Of a stretch of 64,000 nucleotides of DNA, positions 8,105 through 17,874 are shown in pieces. The translations under genes were made by a program, and so were the position numbers. Each line of letters opens with the position of its first letter. Position 1 is the first letter of the stretch. The notes beneath the pieces were generated by a model, which worked only from the letters and a program-made list of their open reading frames with translations, did no database searches and was not told where the DNA came from. This DNA is from Rothia dentocariosa ATCC 17931 (lineage in GTDB: Bacteria; Actinomycetota; Actinomycetes; Actinomycetales; Micrococcaceae), in contig NC_014643.1 of assembly GCF_000164695.2 (NCBI RefSeq), positions 434,001 through 498,000 of the forward strand, written 5' to 3'.

Positions 8105-10045
8105 GTGACTGAAAACCCCGACTGTGCCGACACCGTTCAAACTCCCCCCGCTCCAGCCGCTCCAGACTCCATGCTCTCCGCCGTCGCCGTGCTCGATTCC
8201 CTGATTCGCGCGGGCATGCGGCATGTGGTGGTCTCCCCAGGTTCTCGAAGCGCTCCCCTGGCGTATGCGGTTGCGGCGGCCGAAGAGGCAGGTGCGTTGG
8301 TTGCCCACGTGCGCATTGATGAGCGCGTGGCAGCGTTCACGGCGCTGGGTATCGCGAAGGCTTCGCGGCTGCCCGTGGGGTTAGTGTGTACCTCGGGAAC
8401 GGCTCTGGGTGAGTATTTGCCCGCCGTGATGGAGGCTTACCATGCCGGGGTTCCACTGGCGATCATGAGCGCGGACCGTCCCGTAAGGCTGCGTGGAACC
8501 GGTGCTAATCAGACGACGATTCAAACCGATTTTTTCTCTCCCTTTGTGCGCGCAAGCGCTGATTTGACCTCATACCCCGAGCATAATCCGGGGCAGCAGA
8601 CCGCCGATTTTATGGCATGTTTGGCGGCGCTGACGGGCAGCGATGCGCAGGATTGGTCGCGCACAAGCGATGAGCCCGTGGGGCCGGCGCATGTTAACGT
8701 GTGTTTCGATACCCCGCTCACGCCTTCGGCTCGGACAGCCGAAATTCTTCCTACCTGGGCCACATCGCTTGCCGAGCATATTGCCCCGGGGGCCGCATCG
8801 TACCCCGCTGAGCTTGAGCCTGCACAGCTGAGCCCTGTCGAGAAGCTTTGGCTGATTCAGCATGAACAGGTGGCTCAGGCCTCGCCGCTTAAACCCGAAG
8901 GCGCACCAGACTGCCCGAAAACGGTGGTGATCGCGGGAGACGGTGCCGAGCCGTTCGCTGCCGAGTTTGCCCGCGCGTTGAATCTGCCGCTACTGGCAGA
9001 GCCTTCTTCGCAGGCGCGGCACGGCGCTACCGCGATTCCCCAGTACACGACGGTACTCGGGGAACATGCGGCTTCCGAGCTGGGGCAGAGTATCGAGCGA
9101 ACTATTTTATGCGGGCATCCCACGCTTTCGCGCCCTATTTCTGCGCTTTTAGCGCGTACCGATGTGCAGCATGCTTACTATGCGCCTCGGCGCGCCAGCT
9201 GGTACGAACCCGGCACCCGTGCCGTTCGCGAGATTGATTCGCCCGCCGAACTTGAAGCCTTTGCGCTTATGGGATCGGGCGTGCGGGCCGATGATTCCTG
9301 GCTTGATGCTTGGGTCACTGCCGGTCAGCGAGCTCAGGAGGCATCGCTCACGTCGATCGAAGCCTACCGTTATGCCAAGTCTGAAACAGTGCATCCGCAG
9401 GCCTCTATTCCATCCGAGGAATGTCACCAAGACGGTGCATATACTTCTCAGCCTGCTAGAATTCCCGCTCAGGCGCTTGCACTCCAAACCTGGAATACAT
9501 GCGCACAGCAGCATCGAACCCTTGTCGTCGGATCATCGAGTATTGTGCGCGATCTAGATATTATCGCCCCCGCTCTTGGTGCCGATGCGCCCGCACGGGT
9601 TCTCGCAAACCGCGGGCTTTCCGGCATCGACGGGCTTATCGCAACGGCTGTCGGCGTTTCTTTAGCGGGCTACTACCCCACCGGCAACGCACGCACGGCT
9701 GCCGATGATTCCGCCCATGTAGCGGGCGCACCGATTCCGGTTACCCTCATATGCGGCGATTTGACCTTTCAATACGACATTTCTGCACTGAACCTGCCCA
9801 TGACGGAGCTTCTGCCCGATCTTGACGTCGTCGTCTATGACGACGCCGGAGGCAGTATTTTTACCGCGCTGGAACATGGCACTCTCGCCCAGAATCCACA
9901 ATTTGCCCGCGCCATCGAGCGGTTCTTCACGGTTCAGGCGGCACCGAATACGGATTTGGAACGCATGGCGGCAGGCTTTGGTGAGGAGTCAGGTATTCGG
10001 GTGCGCATTCACCGCCCGAACGATATTTTCGATACCCAAGCTTAG
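8105..10045 (+). CDS. menD: SEPHCHC synthase MenD
   Basis: Thiamine-diphosphate enzyme that joins 2-oxoglutarate to isochorismate, the first committed step of menaquinone synthesis. 646 residues, somewhat longer than typical (about 550-600). Visible are VVSPGSRSAPLAYA, the Glu that activates thiamine in VRIDERVAAF, and the diphosphate-binding region GDLTFQYDISAL with VVYDDAGGSIF. The extra length falls in linker regions in the middle of the protein. The GTG start fits a leaderless transcript. Confidence 0.95.
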   Translation: MTENPDCADTVQTPPAPAAPDSMLSAVAVLDSLIRAGMRHVVVSPGSRSAPLAYAVAAAEEAGALVAHVRIDERVAAFTALGIAKASRLPVGLVCTSGTALGEYLPAVMEAYHAGVPLAIMSADRPVRLRGTGANQTTIQTDFFSPFVRASADLTSYPEHNPGQQTADFMACLAALTGSDAQDWSRTSDEPVGPAHVNVCFDTPLTPSARTAEILPTWATSLAEHIAPGAASYPAELEPAQLSPVEKLWLIQHEQVAQASPLKPEGAPDCPKTVVIAGDGAEPFAAEFARALNLPLLAEPSSQARHGATAIPQYTTVLGEHAASELGQSIERTILCGHPTLSRPISALLARTDVQHAYYAPRRASWYEPGTRAVREIDSPAELEAFALMGSGVRADDSWLDAWVTAGQRAQEASLTSIEAYRYAKSETVHPQASIPSEECHQDGAYTSQPARIPAQALALQTWNTCAQQHRTLVVGSSSIVRDLDIIAPALGADAPARVLANRGLSGIDGLIATAVGVSLAGYYPTGNARTAADDSAHVAGAPIPVTLICGDLTFQYDISALNLPMTELLPDLDVVVYDDAGGSIFTALEHGTLAQNPQFARAIERFFTVQAAPNTDLERMAAGFGEESGIRVRIHRPNDIFDTQA

Positions 10046-10078
10046 GTTACACCTTACCCCTTCTAAGGTTCGCAGAGT

Positions 10079-10140
10079 AAAACCTCCGCGCAGGAACGCA
10101 CCATAATCTCAAAATGGTACGTACCCTATACGGAGGTTTT
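10079..10140. terminator. Bidirectional terminator between menD and MBL gene
   Basis: AAAACCTCCG (10079-10088) and CGGAGGTTTT (10131-10140) are perfect complements with A- and T-tracts on the outer sides, so the stem can stop transcription from both convergent genes. The loop holds a small GGTACGTACC palindrome. Confidence 0.65.
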
Positions 10141-10202
10141 CAGAAATTCTTATGAATATGACGATATATGTCATACCCAGTCGTCATATGTCTGCGCTTA
10201 TG

Positions 10203-11096
10203 CTAGTGCAGGCTGCCAATCGTGATAGGACCGGTGTATCCGGTGGTTTCAGAGCTGTCGGTGGGCACTTCGGTACCGTCAAGCTGCGCCATACGATCCA
10301 GCAAGAACCGGGTAGGTCCGGGTGCATAGGGCAGGTGGTACATGGCGGCGGTGGTACTCGCATCATTCGGGTCAATAGTTGAATGGCGAATAGCGTAAAT
10401 AGCCTTCTTCATGGTCTCCTGAAAACGTTCCACAAAGTCACGCTCTACGGGGTCGCCGCAGCCAGGCACGTAGACGCGGTAACGATCAAGCTCAAGAAGC
10501 GCGCCTAGGGTCTCTACCCAACGATCGGGGAAAGAGTCTTCAAAGGACGGATCGGTCCCCTGCTCCAGCAGACCGCCCGTAAAGAGCACATCGTCGATGC
10601 CCACCAAGATATCGCCCTCGGTATGTCCGGGACCCAAGTAGATGAGGGTTGCCGAGCGTTCCCCCAGATCAACCGGGGTAAAGGTAATGCCTTCCCCGCT
10701 TTGGGCAACCAGATGATTTGGCACCACGATATCGGTTGCCGCTCCCTGGTGGTGTGCCATCTCAGGTTCTAGGGTCTCCACATAAAGACGCTGCCTATCC
10801 CCGTATTTCTTGATAGCGCGCGCCGCCCGCGGGTGCGACCAAAACTCTTCGGTGCCCATAGCCGCAAAAACGTCGTTTCCGAAATAACGCTCGGGGTGTG
10901 CGTGCGTATTGACGACGACGAGGGGCATACGGGTGATACGACGAACCTCATCATAAATTTCGGTTGCCTGTCGAGGTCCTGCACCGGTATCGATCACGAG
11001 TGCTTTCTCAAGACCGAGGATGAGTCCGGTATTTAGACAGTAGTTATCGGTTGCAATACGATAAACACCGTCCGCTAGTTCAATCGTGGTTGCCAT
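10203..11096 (-). CDS. Metallo-beta-lactamase-fold hydrolase
   Basis: 297 residues from the ATG at 11096; the frame is open to 11159, but the N-terminus MATTIELADGVYRI matches where MBL domains start. Metal ligands appear in NTHAHPERYFGND (HxHxxxx pattern) and GPGHTEGDILV, with a later Asp in DDVLFTGGLLEQG. The layout resembles subclass B1-like hydrolases and glyoxalase-II relatives, so the substrate is unknown. Divergent from gluQ with a 173-base spacer; convergent with menD. Confidence 0.88.
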   Translation of the reverse strand: MATTIELADGVYRIATDNYCLNTGLILGLEKALVIDTGAGPRQATEIYDEVRRITRMPLVVVNTHAHPERYFGNDVFAAMGTEEFWSHPRAARAIKKYGDRQRLYVETLEPEMAHHQGAATDIVVPNHLVAQSGEGITFTPVDLGERSATLIYLGPGHTEGDILVGIDDVLFTGGLLEQGTDPSFEDSFPDRWVETLGALLELDRYRVYVPGCGDPVERDFVERFQETMKKAIYAIRHSTIDPNDASTTAAMYHLPYAPGPTRFLLDRMAQLDGTEVPTDSSETTGYTGPITIGSLH

Positions 11097-11269
11097 ACTT
11101 CTAACGGTACTCGACTTTAGCGTCAGATACGGAATATTTTTATAAAGGTTTAATAACACACTTGCGAATGTTTATCACGAAGTTCCCCATGAGGTTGTTA
11201 TCATTTTGTTATTTTTTGCCGCATCCCATGGCGTGAGGCACTTTTAGAGGTACCGCTAGGATTAAAACC

Positions 11270-12262
11270 ATGAGCTTACACAGCAGCAGCACCGCCCAGG
11301 ATTCTTTCGCAATGCACACTCCTTCTTCACCAGGTGCAGGCAGGTACGCACCATCCCCCTCTGGAGACCTGCATCTGGGCAATCTGCGCACAGCAATTCT
11401 CGCATGGCTTCTCGCACGACAAGAGGGACTGCGCTTTGTGATGCGTATCGAAGACCTCGATCGCGTGCGCCCCGGTGCCGCCGAACAGCAGCTCGCCGAT
11501 TTAAAATCTTTGGGGCTCGATTGGGATGCAACGCCCGGCGAAGACCCGCAGCGCCGCGACCATGTTTTACGCCAGAGCACACGACTTGCCGCCTACGATG
11601 CCGCCGTGCAGAAGCTCCAGGATGCAGGGCTGCTCTACGAGTGCTATTGCACGCGCCGTGAGATTTTGGAGGCAACCTCAGCACCGCACGGCATCCCCGG
11701 CTCCTATCCAGGGACATGCCGAAGCCTGAGTGATGCCGAGCGTGAATCTCGGCGTGAGATACGCCCTCCCGCCCTGCGCTTGCGCGCCGAAATCAGTGAA
11801 TTTACGGTACAGGATATGTTTGCCGGTGAGTACACGGGCGCCGTCGATGACGTGGTGGTTCGCCGCAACGACGGCACCTATGCTTACAACCTAGCCGTCG
11901 TGGTCGATGACCATTATCAGGGTGTAACCCAGGTGGTGCGCGGAGACGATTTATTATCTTCCGCTCCGCGCCAGGCATACTTGGCAGCACTCCTGGGGTA
12001 TGAACTGCCCCTCTATGCCCACGTCCCCCTAGCCCTCAACACGGAAGGTAAGCGTCTAGCGAAACGCGACGGCGCGGTAACGCTGAGACAGCTTCGGGAC
12101 GCAGGGTTTGCAGAGTCCGATATTTTGGAGTGGGTTCGCGCCTCCATTCCCATTCCTGATGCCCCACAGTTCCCGAAATCGGCGCAGGATTTCCTGGAAT
12201 ACTTCGATCCTAAAGCCATGAGCCCCAAGCCGTGGATCATTACAAATCCTTTAGATTTATAA
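11270..12262 (+). CDS. gluQ: Glutamyl-Q tRNA(Asp) synthetase
   Basis: Truncated glutamyl-tRNA synthetase paralogue (YadB) that glutamylates queuosine at position 34 of tRNA-Asp. The HIGH-like motif is in APSPSGDLHLGNLRTA and the KMSKS equivalent in KRLAKRDGA. Zinc ligands are in YECYCTRRE and SYPGTC. It ends after the catalytic domain at 330 residues, with no anticodon-binding domain, as expected. AGGA lies 8 bases before the ATG; a start at 11312 is also possible. Confidence 0.93.
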   Translation: MSLHSSSTAQDSFAMHTPSSPGAGRYAPSPSGDLHLGNLRTAILAWLLARQEGLRFVMRIEDLDRVRPGAAEQQLADLKSLGLDWDATPGEDPQRRDHVLRQSTRLAAYDAAVQKLQDAGLLYECYCTRREILEATSAPHGIPGSYPGTCRSLSDAERESRREIRPPALRLRAEISEFTVQDMFAGEYTGAVDDVVVRRNDGTYAYNLAVVVDDHYQGVTQVVRGDDLLSSAPRQAYLAALLGYELPLYAHVPLALNTEGKRLAKRDGAVTLRQLRDAGFAESDILEWVRASIPIPDAPQFPKSAQDFLEYFDPKAMSPKPWIITNPLDL

Positions 12263-12563
12263 GAAGCAAAAGCATCACCACACGCCACGCGTTCACGTTG
12301 TGGTCAAAGCAACCTCAAGAGCCGCGAATTTTCGGGGTCGTTTCGCCAAAATTTCCCACATAAAACCACGCTTTACCACGGCATACCTCGTATGATGTGA
12401 ATATATATTCAGCAGTATGCAAACACGCTGAATGCATTACGAGTTGGTAAATCCATTCCGAGCGGTTAGACTGTATCCCAAGCCACTCATAAAGTCATAG
12501 AGTTGCGCATAATTACACAGATAGTTACGTAACGAAATCCCAACCACTAGATAGGAATGAGAG
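12263..12563. other. Intergenic region upstream of putP
   Basis: No gene is supported. AT-rich upstream half with TATATTC-type stretches. A perfect 10-bp palindrome GTTACGTAAC at 12524-12533 lies 31 bases before the putP start and may be a regulator site. Confidence 0.35.
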
Positions 12564-14060
12564 ATGACCGACGGTACGTTCCAAGTCATCGCACTGGCGA
12601 TTTACTTCATCGCCATGATTGTGATTGGTCTGTGGGCAAACAGTAAAAACAACGACCTTGACGACTATGTGCTTGGAGGACGACAGCTCTCCCCCACCGT
12701 CGCGGCTCTCTCGGCAGGCGCCGCAGATATGTCCGGCTGGCTCCTGATGGGTTTGCCCGGCGCTGTCTATTTAGCCGGTCTTTCCAAATCATGGATTGCT
12801 ATCGGTCTGACAATCGGCGCATGGGTCAACTGGAAATTCATCGCCCCCCGTCTGCGCAGCTACACCGAAGTCGCTGGCGATGCCGTTACCGTCCCCGTGT
12901 TCCTCAGCAACCGACTGCACGATAAATACAATATTCTGCGTATTTTTGCAGGCATTATTATCCTCGTCTTCTTCACCTTCTACGTCTCCTCCGGCATGGT
13001 TGCTGGCGGTAAATTCTTCGAGTCTTCCTTCCACCAGGATTACCTCACCGGTATGCTTCTCGTCGCCGGTATCACCATGTTCTACACTTTCTTCGGCGGC
13101 TTTATGGGTGCTTCCTACACCGATATGGTGCAGGGTCTTCTGATGCTCGCCGCGTTGATTGCCGTGCCGATCGTGGCTATTACCAATATGGGCGGACTCG
13201 ACCACGTCACGGATGCCGTCGCCAACGTTCGCCCCGACGCCCTGGGACTTTTCGCGGGAACGACGTTCATCGGTATCGCTTCGGCGCTCGCCTGGGGCCT
13301 GGGATACTTCGGTCAGCCGCATATTATCGTGCGTTTTATGGCACTGCGCACCCCCAAGGATGCGAAAGCCGGGCGTCGCATCGGCATGAGCTGGATGCTC
13401 CTGACCGTGGTAGGCTCCATCAGCACGGCGTTCGTGGGCGTAGCCTACTTTGCAACCCACCCCGAAGTTTCTCTCACCGATAAGGAAAGTGCGGAGACAG
13501 TCTTCCTGGATCTCGCGCAGATTCTCTTCCACCCCTTTATCGCCGGTATGATCCTGGCTGCCGTACTCGCAGCTATTATGTCTACGCTCTCCTCGCAGCT
13601 CGTGGTCTGCTCCTCGGCTCTCGTGGAAGATCTTTACGGTGTCTTTGTGAAGAAGAAGCTCAGCTCAAACCAGTCACTCTGGCTTGGACGTGCGGGCGTA
13701 GCGATTGTGGCGGTCATCGCGACTCTCATGGCGCTCGATAAGAACAACTCGATTCTCTCGCTCGTGGAGTTCGCTTGGGCAGGCTTTGGTTCGGCCTTCG
13801 GTCCAATCGTGATCCTCTCACTGTACTGGCGCAAGCTCACCCTACCGGGCGCGGTCTCGGGCATGGTCGTGGGTGCTGTCGTCACCTTCTTCTGGCGCCA
13901 GATCTTCAACCTCACCGAAACGATCGATGTTTACGAGATGATCCCCGGGTTCTTCCTAGCCTTCCTGGTGACCGTCGTGGTCTCTCTGGCTACCTACCAG
14001 AAGAATGAGGAAATTGAACAAGAGTTCGATAAGGCCGCAGAGCTCGCCAAGGCTGGCTAA
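12564..14060 (+). CDS. putP: Sodium/proline symporter PutP
   Basis: Sodium:solute symporter family, 498 residues, about 13 hydrophobic segments, the usual length for PutP. The opening LAIYFIAMIVIGLWA and LDDYVLGGRQLSPTVAALSA match the N-terminal sodium site region; GAADMSGWLLMGLPGA is the PutP signature. It imports proline (or a related amino acid) with sodium, for nutrition or osmoprotection. Monocistronic, followed by a strong terminator. Confidence 0.94.
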   Translation: MTDGTFQVIALAIYFIAMIVIGLWANSKNNDLDDYVLGGRQLSPTVAALSAGAADMSGWLLMGLPGAVYLAGLSKSWIAIGLTIGAWVNWKFIAPRLRSYTEVAGDAVTVPVFLSNRLHDKYNILRIFAGIIILVFFTFYVSSGMVAGGKFFESSFHQDYLTGMLLVAGITMFYTFFGGFMGASYTDMVQGLLMLAALIAVPIVAITNMGGLDHVTDAVANVRPDALGLFAGTTFIGIASALAWGLGYFGQPHIIVRFMALRTPKDAKAGRRIGMSWMLLTVVGSISTAFVGVAYFATHPEVSLTDKESAETVFLDLAQILFHPFIAGMILAAVLAAIMSTLSSQLVVCSSALVEDLYGVFVKKKLSSNQSLWLGRAGVAIVAVIATLMALDKNNSILSLVEFAWAGFGSAFGPIVILSLYWRKLTLPGAVSGMVVGAVVTFFWRQIFNLTETIDVYEMIPGFFLAFLVTVVVSLATYQKNEEIEQEFDKAAELAKAG

Positions 14061-14082
14061 GGTCTGAACTTCTGTTCACAGA

Positions 14083-14123
14083 TTTGCCCCGATCCGCGCA
14101 TTACGGATCGGGGCAAATTTTTT
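14083..14123 (+). terminator. Intrinsic terminator after putP
   Basis: TTTGCCCCGATCCG (14083-14096) pairs perfectly with CGGATCGGGGCAAA (14104-14117); a T run follows. The A/T flanks on both sides allow use by the convergent minus-strand gene too. Confidence 0.9.
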
Positions 14124-14170
14124 AATATTTTCAGCTCTAGCCTCTGTCTAGGGACTAATTCACGCGGCTT

Positions 14171-15553
14171 TTAGAGCGTGCCCGCCATCAGTTCCTGGCA
14201 CCATTTCTGGATCGGGTGGCTCGCCTCCAGCAAGGCTCTGCGCAGGATGCGGTACGTTTTCGCATCCGTAGCATCATCAACGTTGAAGAGTTCCTGCTCA
14301 ATCTCGTAGCGCGGCTCTCGCAGCTGGTCGAGATGCTGCAATTCGTCCAGCGTTAGCACGCGCACCACCCCATAGTTGTACCCCGTGTGCTCGTTATTCT
14401 CGGGAACATACACGCTCCGGGCGAAAGAGGGACTGTCCTCCTCAAAAATCGTGTTCTGAAAGTTCGTGGTGTCGAGATACGCCGAATCCTCAAGATTGAC
14501 GGGGCCGGCAAAATGCGAATCGGAAAAATCGACGGAATCGTTATAGATAGAATCCCCGAACGTGGCCTCCTGCAAATAGGTCGAATGCCAGAACCATGCC
14601 CGACCGTAATAGACGCTCTTGCTCAGGTTCGCGCGCCCGCCATAGGTGCACCGGTCAAGATCGGCGAAGGTCGCGTAGGTGCTCAAAAACAGGTCTGCGC
14701 CGCGCCTGTAATCGCAGTTCCCCAGGCTTGCGTGACCCACATAGGTGCAGCAGGCAAGATCAGCGTGCCCCTCATAAATACTGTCGTTCAGGGCAGCCTC
14801 ACCCCAGTACACGTTGTAACTCAGGCTGGCGTTGGCACGGTACACGGACTCGCTGAAATCGACGTTCCCGCGGTAGTTACAGAAGCTCGCGTTAACCCCT
14901 CCGTTGTAAGTCGAAGCGCTGAAATCGGCCTCTGTGTAATAGGCGGAATTGCTGCAATCTAAATACCAGGTGTAGGTGGAACCCGAAAAATCGGCCTCCG
15001 CATAGTAGGTGCACCCGCGCAGGTTCAAGCGTCCCTCCCATTGCGAGCGCCCAAAGCTAACCGGATAGAAGAACACGCTACCCGAAAAATCGAAGGAGAG
15101 ACGGCTCCACGGTCCCGGTCCCTCGTAGCGGGGCATAACCCTCAGGTGAATGGTATCGAGAACGGTTTGGCGGAACCGCGCCTCAGCACGGAACTCGGCT
15201 TGTTCGGCGCGGAATCGTGCTTTTTTCTGGGAATCCCAGCGTTTCTTCGGTTCTCGGTTCAGCCGCATATAGTCTTTATGCCTGGAGGCGGGCAGGAATG
15301 GGGCATAGATGCACGCGCAAAACGTATCGATAATAACCTGTGCCTCGGCAAGGCGCTGTTCTTCGGGGGTGCGCTCATCCGCAAGCCACTCATCGGCAAG
15401 ACGCACCAGAGCGTTAAACCCTCCCACGCGCGTGGCAAATCCGCTCTCCCCTAAAAGCGCGGTCGCCGCCGCATACCGTTCATGCCGCATTGCATGAAGG
15501 TGGATGAGGGAATCATCAGGTGTTGCAGAAGTTCGCGACGTGTACTCTGACAT
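14171..15553 (-). CDS. 11-residue-repeat (pentapeptide-like) protein, soluble form
   Basis: 460 residues. An N-terminal helical domain (RHERYAAATALLGESG, then VRLADEWLADERTPEEQ) resembles the regulatory domain often found before pentapeptide repeats. Then comes FDFSGSVFFYPVSF and about 19 repeats of exactly 11 residues with pattern A-D/N-F/L-x-x-S/C-x-Y-x-x-x, and a C-terminal cap with NNEHTGYNY. Unlike the other three members it has no membrane segments. It belongs to the same family as the genes at 44275, 46273 and 48157. The fold is probably a beta-solenoid; function unknown. Convergent with putP and divergent from the RloA gene. Confidence 0.85.
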   Translation of the reverse strand: MSEYTSRTSATPDDSLIHLHAMRHERYAAATALLGESGFATRVGGFNALVRLADEWLADERTPEEQRLAEAQVIIDTFCACIYAPFLPASRHKDYMRLNREPKKRWDSQKKARFRAEQAEFRAEARFRQTVLDTIHLRVMPRYEGPGPWSRLSFDFSGSVFFYPVSFGRSQWEGRLNLRGCTYYAEADFSGSTYTWYLDCSNSAYYTEADFSASTYNGGVNASFCNYRGNVDFSESVYRANASLSYNVYWGEAALNDSIYEGHADLACCTYVGHASLGNCDYRRGADLFLSTYATFADLDRCTYGGRANLSKSVYYGRAWFWHSTYLQEATFGDSIYNDSVDFSDSHFAGPVNLEDSAYLDTTNFQNTIFEEDSPSFARSVYVPENNEHTGYNYGVVRVLTLDELQHLDQLREPRYEIEQELFNVDDATDAKTYRILRRALLEASHPIQKWCQELMAGTL

Positions 15554-15781
15554 ATTCTTCTGTCCTTGGTGGCTGGGCGGGCATAAATAGGCTCTTCCAG
15601 CATCTTATAGCAGGAGTGGATGCGCAAGGAATATGAAAGATGTGTAAACCCAGGACTCACCGAATCGACCTGAATTCTGATGTTATCTATATAGAACGTA
15701 AAAATGTTCTTAAACCCTCATTTTTTGAGAAAAATCATAAATTTCTAGAGTTCAGTGCAGAGTATATGATATTTTTTTGGT

Positions 15782-17146
15782 ATGCAGATTCTCAACTTTC
15801 GAGTCAAAAACCATAAGAGCCTGAGGGATGAGACGGCACTAGAGCTTCTGGATAGTTCCCTCACCACGCTAAAGCCCTCAGCGAATAAAACGTGGGGTCA
15901 ATACGTTCATACCGTTGCAGGTATTTTTGGCGCAAATGCCTCCGGTAAGTCAAATGTTCTGGACGCTCTTCGGTACTTTACGGCCGCCATCGAAAATTCT
16001 TCAACAATATGGCAGGATTCCAGCTCCTTTCCCCATGTGCCCTTCAAATTATCAGACACATCTCGAACAGCAGACAGCGCCTATGAGCTAGATTTTCTCC
16101 TTGACGACATACGTTATCGTTATGGCTTCTCCGTTAACTCGGAAGGGGTCAACATTGAGTACCTGATGCATCTTCCTAAGAGCCGCTGGCGCACAATCTT
16201 CACACGTGAATATGTAGAAGGTATAGATTCGGTAGATTTTATTGCGCGTGACGTCAAAAAACTCGAAGTTTCCCACCGAGAACTTGTGCTATCCCGCGCA
16301 GCCACTCTTGGCAGGAAAGATATCTTAGGATCTGTAGCGCATGCAATAACCCATAAAATTGATTTTGTTCTCCTCAGCGAGCGAGACCAACAGATGCGTA
16401 TTGAAGCCATCATCAACGCATTAGTGGAGCTTTCCATAACTCGTGACGATATAGCACAATTGTTGCAAGTTGCCGATATTGGGATCCAAAAGGTTGATAT
16501 ATGGCAGTCAGAGGATAATCTTGACGTCGATAATCTACCTCAAGATATGCCACGCACTGTGCAGCAGATAATCCTTCAGATACTTGCTACGGAACAAAAA
16601 TCAGCAGCAGATTCTAATGCAAAACTCATTCAGCGTCGCTTAGAATTTTTCCATAATTCTGCCGATAGTAATTCTCCACCTTTATATCTCAGCGATGAAA
16701 GTGATGGAACATTAGCATGGCTTGCAATCTCTTTTGCTGTCCTTGAAGCGCTCCGCACTGGTAAAGTAGTATGTGGAGATGAGCTCGACTCAAGTCTTCA
16801 TCCCCATCTTGTACGTCTAATCATCAGTTTATTTACCGATCCCAGTGTTAATACCCAAGGGGCACAGCTTATTTTTACCACCCATGATGCGACTATTCTT
16901 CATCATTATGAGGAATTAGGTTTATCTCCTGAAAACTTCTGGTTTACCGAGAAAAATCGTGATGGTGCTACTGGACTTTTCTCGCTTGCAGACTTTCCAA
17001 AAATCACAGGAGCAAATATCGAAAAACGCTATCTGTCGGGTCGATACGGTGCCGTTCCCTTTGTATCACACAGTATTTTCTGGAAAATTTTGGAGAATAA
17101 GAAACAGAAATTGTCTCAAGTAGAGGCTGTGAGCCATGGGTCGTAG
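15782..17146 (+). CDS. RloA/AbiLi-type AAA ATPase
   Basis: 454-residue ABC/SMC-like ATPase of the OLD-related AAA_15/21 group. Walker A GANASGKSN is at residues 50-58. A signature-like stretch SDGTLAWLAISFA precedes Walker B VVCGDELDSSLHPHL (about residue 330), and LIFTTHDATIL holds the switch His. Its gene overlaps the RloB-like gene by 11 bases, so the products probably act together. In known families this pair is associated with phage resistance (AbiL, RloAB). No ribosome binding site is visible; TATGAT lies 11 bases before the ATG. The gene is more AT-rich than its neighbours, a sign of transfer. Confidence 0.88.
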   Translation: MQILNFRVKNHKSLRDETALELLDSSLTTLKPSANKTWGQYVHTVAGIFGANASGKSNVLDALRYFTAAIENSSTIWQDSSSFPHVPFKLSDTSRTADSAYELDFLLDDIRYRYGFSVNSEGVNIEYLMHLPKSRWRTIFTREYVEGIDSVDFIARDVKKLEVSHRELVLSRAATLGRKDILGSVAHAITHKIDFVLLSERDQQMRIEAIINALVELSITRDDIAQLLQVADIGIQKVDIWQSEDNLDVDNLPQDMPRTVQQIILQILATEQKSAADSNAKLIQRRLEFFHNSADSNSPPLYLSDESDGTLAWLAISFAVLEALRTGKVVCGDELDSSLHPHLVRLIISLFTDPSVNTQGAQLIFTTHDATILHHYEELGLSPENFWFTEKNRDGATGLFSLADFPKITGANIEKRYLSGRYGAVPFVSHSIFWKILENKKQKLSQVEAVSHGS

Positions 17147-17783
17147 AAGTCGTAAGAACAGCAAGGATCTGTTCCCCAATAATCCCCGCAGTAAAGATCG
17201 TGTCCCCAAACGTAATTTCCTGATCTGCGTTGAAGGAGAAAAAACAGAGCCTAAATACTTCAAGATGCTCACAGAGCATATCAAAAACCTAGGAATTAAT
17301 ACCGATATTAAGGTAGTTAAGCCTAAAGGATCAGACCCTGCAAGCATTCTTAAGGGCTGTCTTTCCTATCTGAGAGAGGCAGAGAACGACGGTAACGCCT
17401 ACGATGATTGTTTTTGCGTAGTAGATGTCGATGCACACGCGACGCTCGATCAAGCTCTTCGAGACGCACGCAGTCACCACATTTCTATGGTGGTGACAAA
17501 CCTTAAGTTTGAAGTATGGCTGCTGTGGCATGTGGGAGACCAGCCTGGCGGATATGCTAATAACCATCAGCTGGACACTCTGGTGAAAAAGCTCTCCAAC
17601 TCAGGAAAAGCACCACTTTTAACCGGCAGTAACTATAAAGGTCTGCACCCTAATTTTCCTATCGAGAACTACAGAGATGCCGTCAAAATTGCCCGGCAGA
17701 AAGACCCTCAGATGGCGTTCAACCGGAAGGGTCAGAACCCTTCCAGCGCCATGCCTCTTTTGATTGAAAAACTTATGGGGTGA
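17136..17783 (+). CDS. RloB/AbiLii-like protein
   Basis: 215 residues matching the RloB family. CVEGEKTEPKYF (about residues 31-42) and the acidic VVDVDAHATLD (about 95) are the conserved acidic motifs; their Glu then DxD arrangement resembles a TOPRIM nuclease core. The N-terminus is basic (GRRSRKNSK). A central Trp-rich stretch KFEVWLLWHVGD is also typical. The start codon lies inside the end of the ATPase gene. Probably the effector of a two-gene defence module. Followed by menB after a 91-base spacer. Confidence 0.87.
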   Translation: MGRRSRKNSKDLFPNNPRSKDRVPKRNFLICVEGEKTEPKYFKMLTEHIKNLGINTDIKVVKPKGSDPASILKGCLSYLREAENDGNAYDDCFCVVDVDAHATLDQALRDARSHHISMVVTNLKFEVWLLWHVGDQPGGYANNHQLDTLVKKLSNSGKAPLLTGSNYKGLHPNFPIENYRDAVKIARQKDPQMAFNRKGQNPSSAMPLLIEKLMG

Positions 17784-17874
17784 GTTCTCCCATCAGATAC
17801 CCGTACTGAGTCTAAACCGGATCAAGAATTGTTCTCTGCACAGCACGGGTGCCCCACCGCGTAAAATAGGGGGC

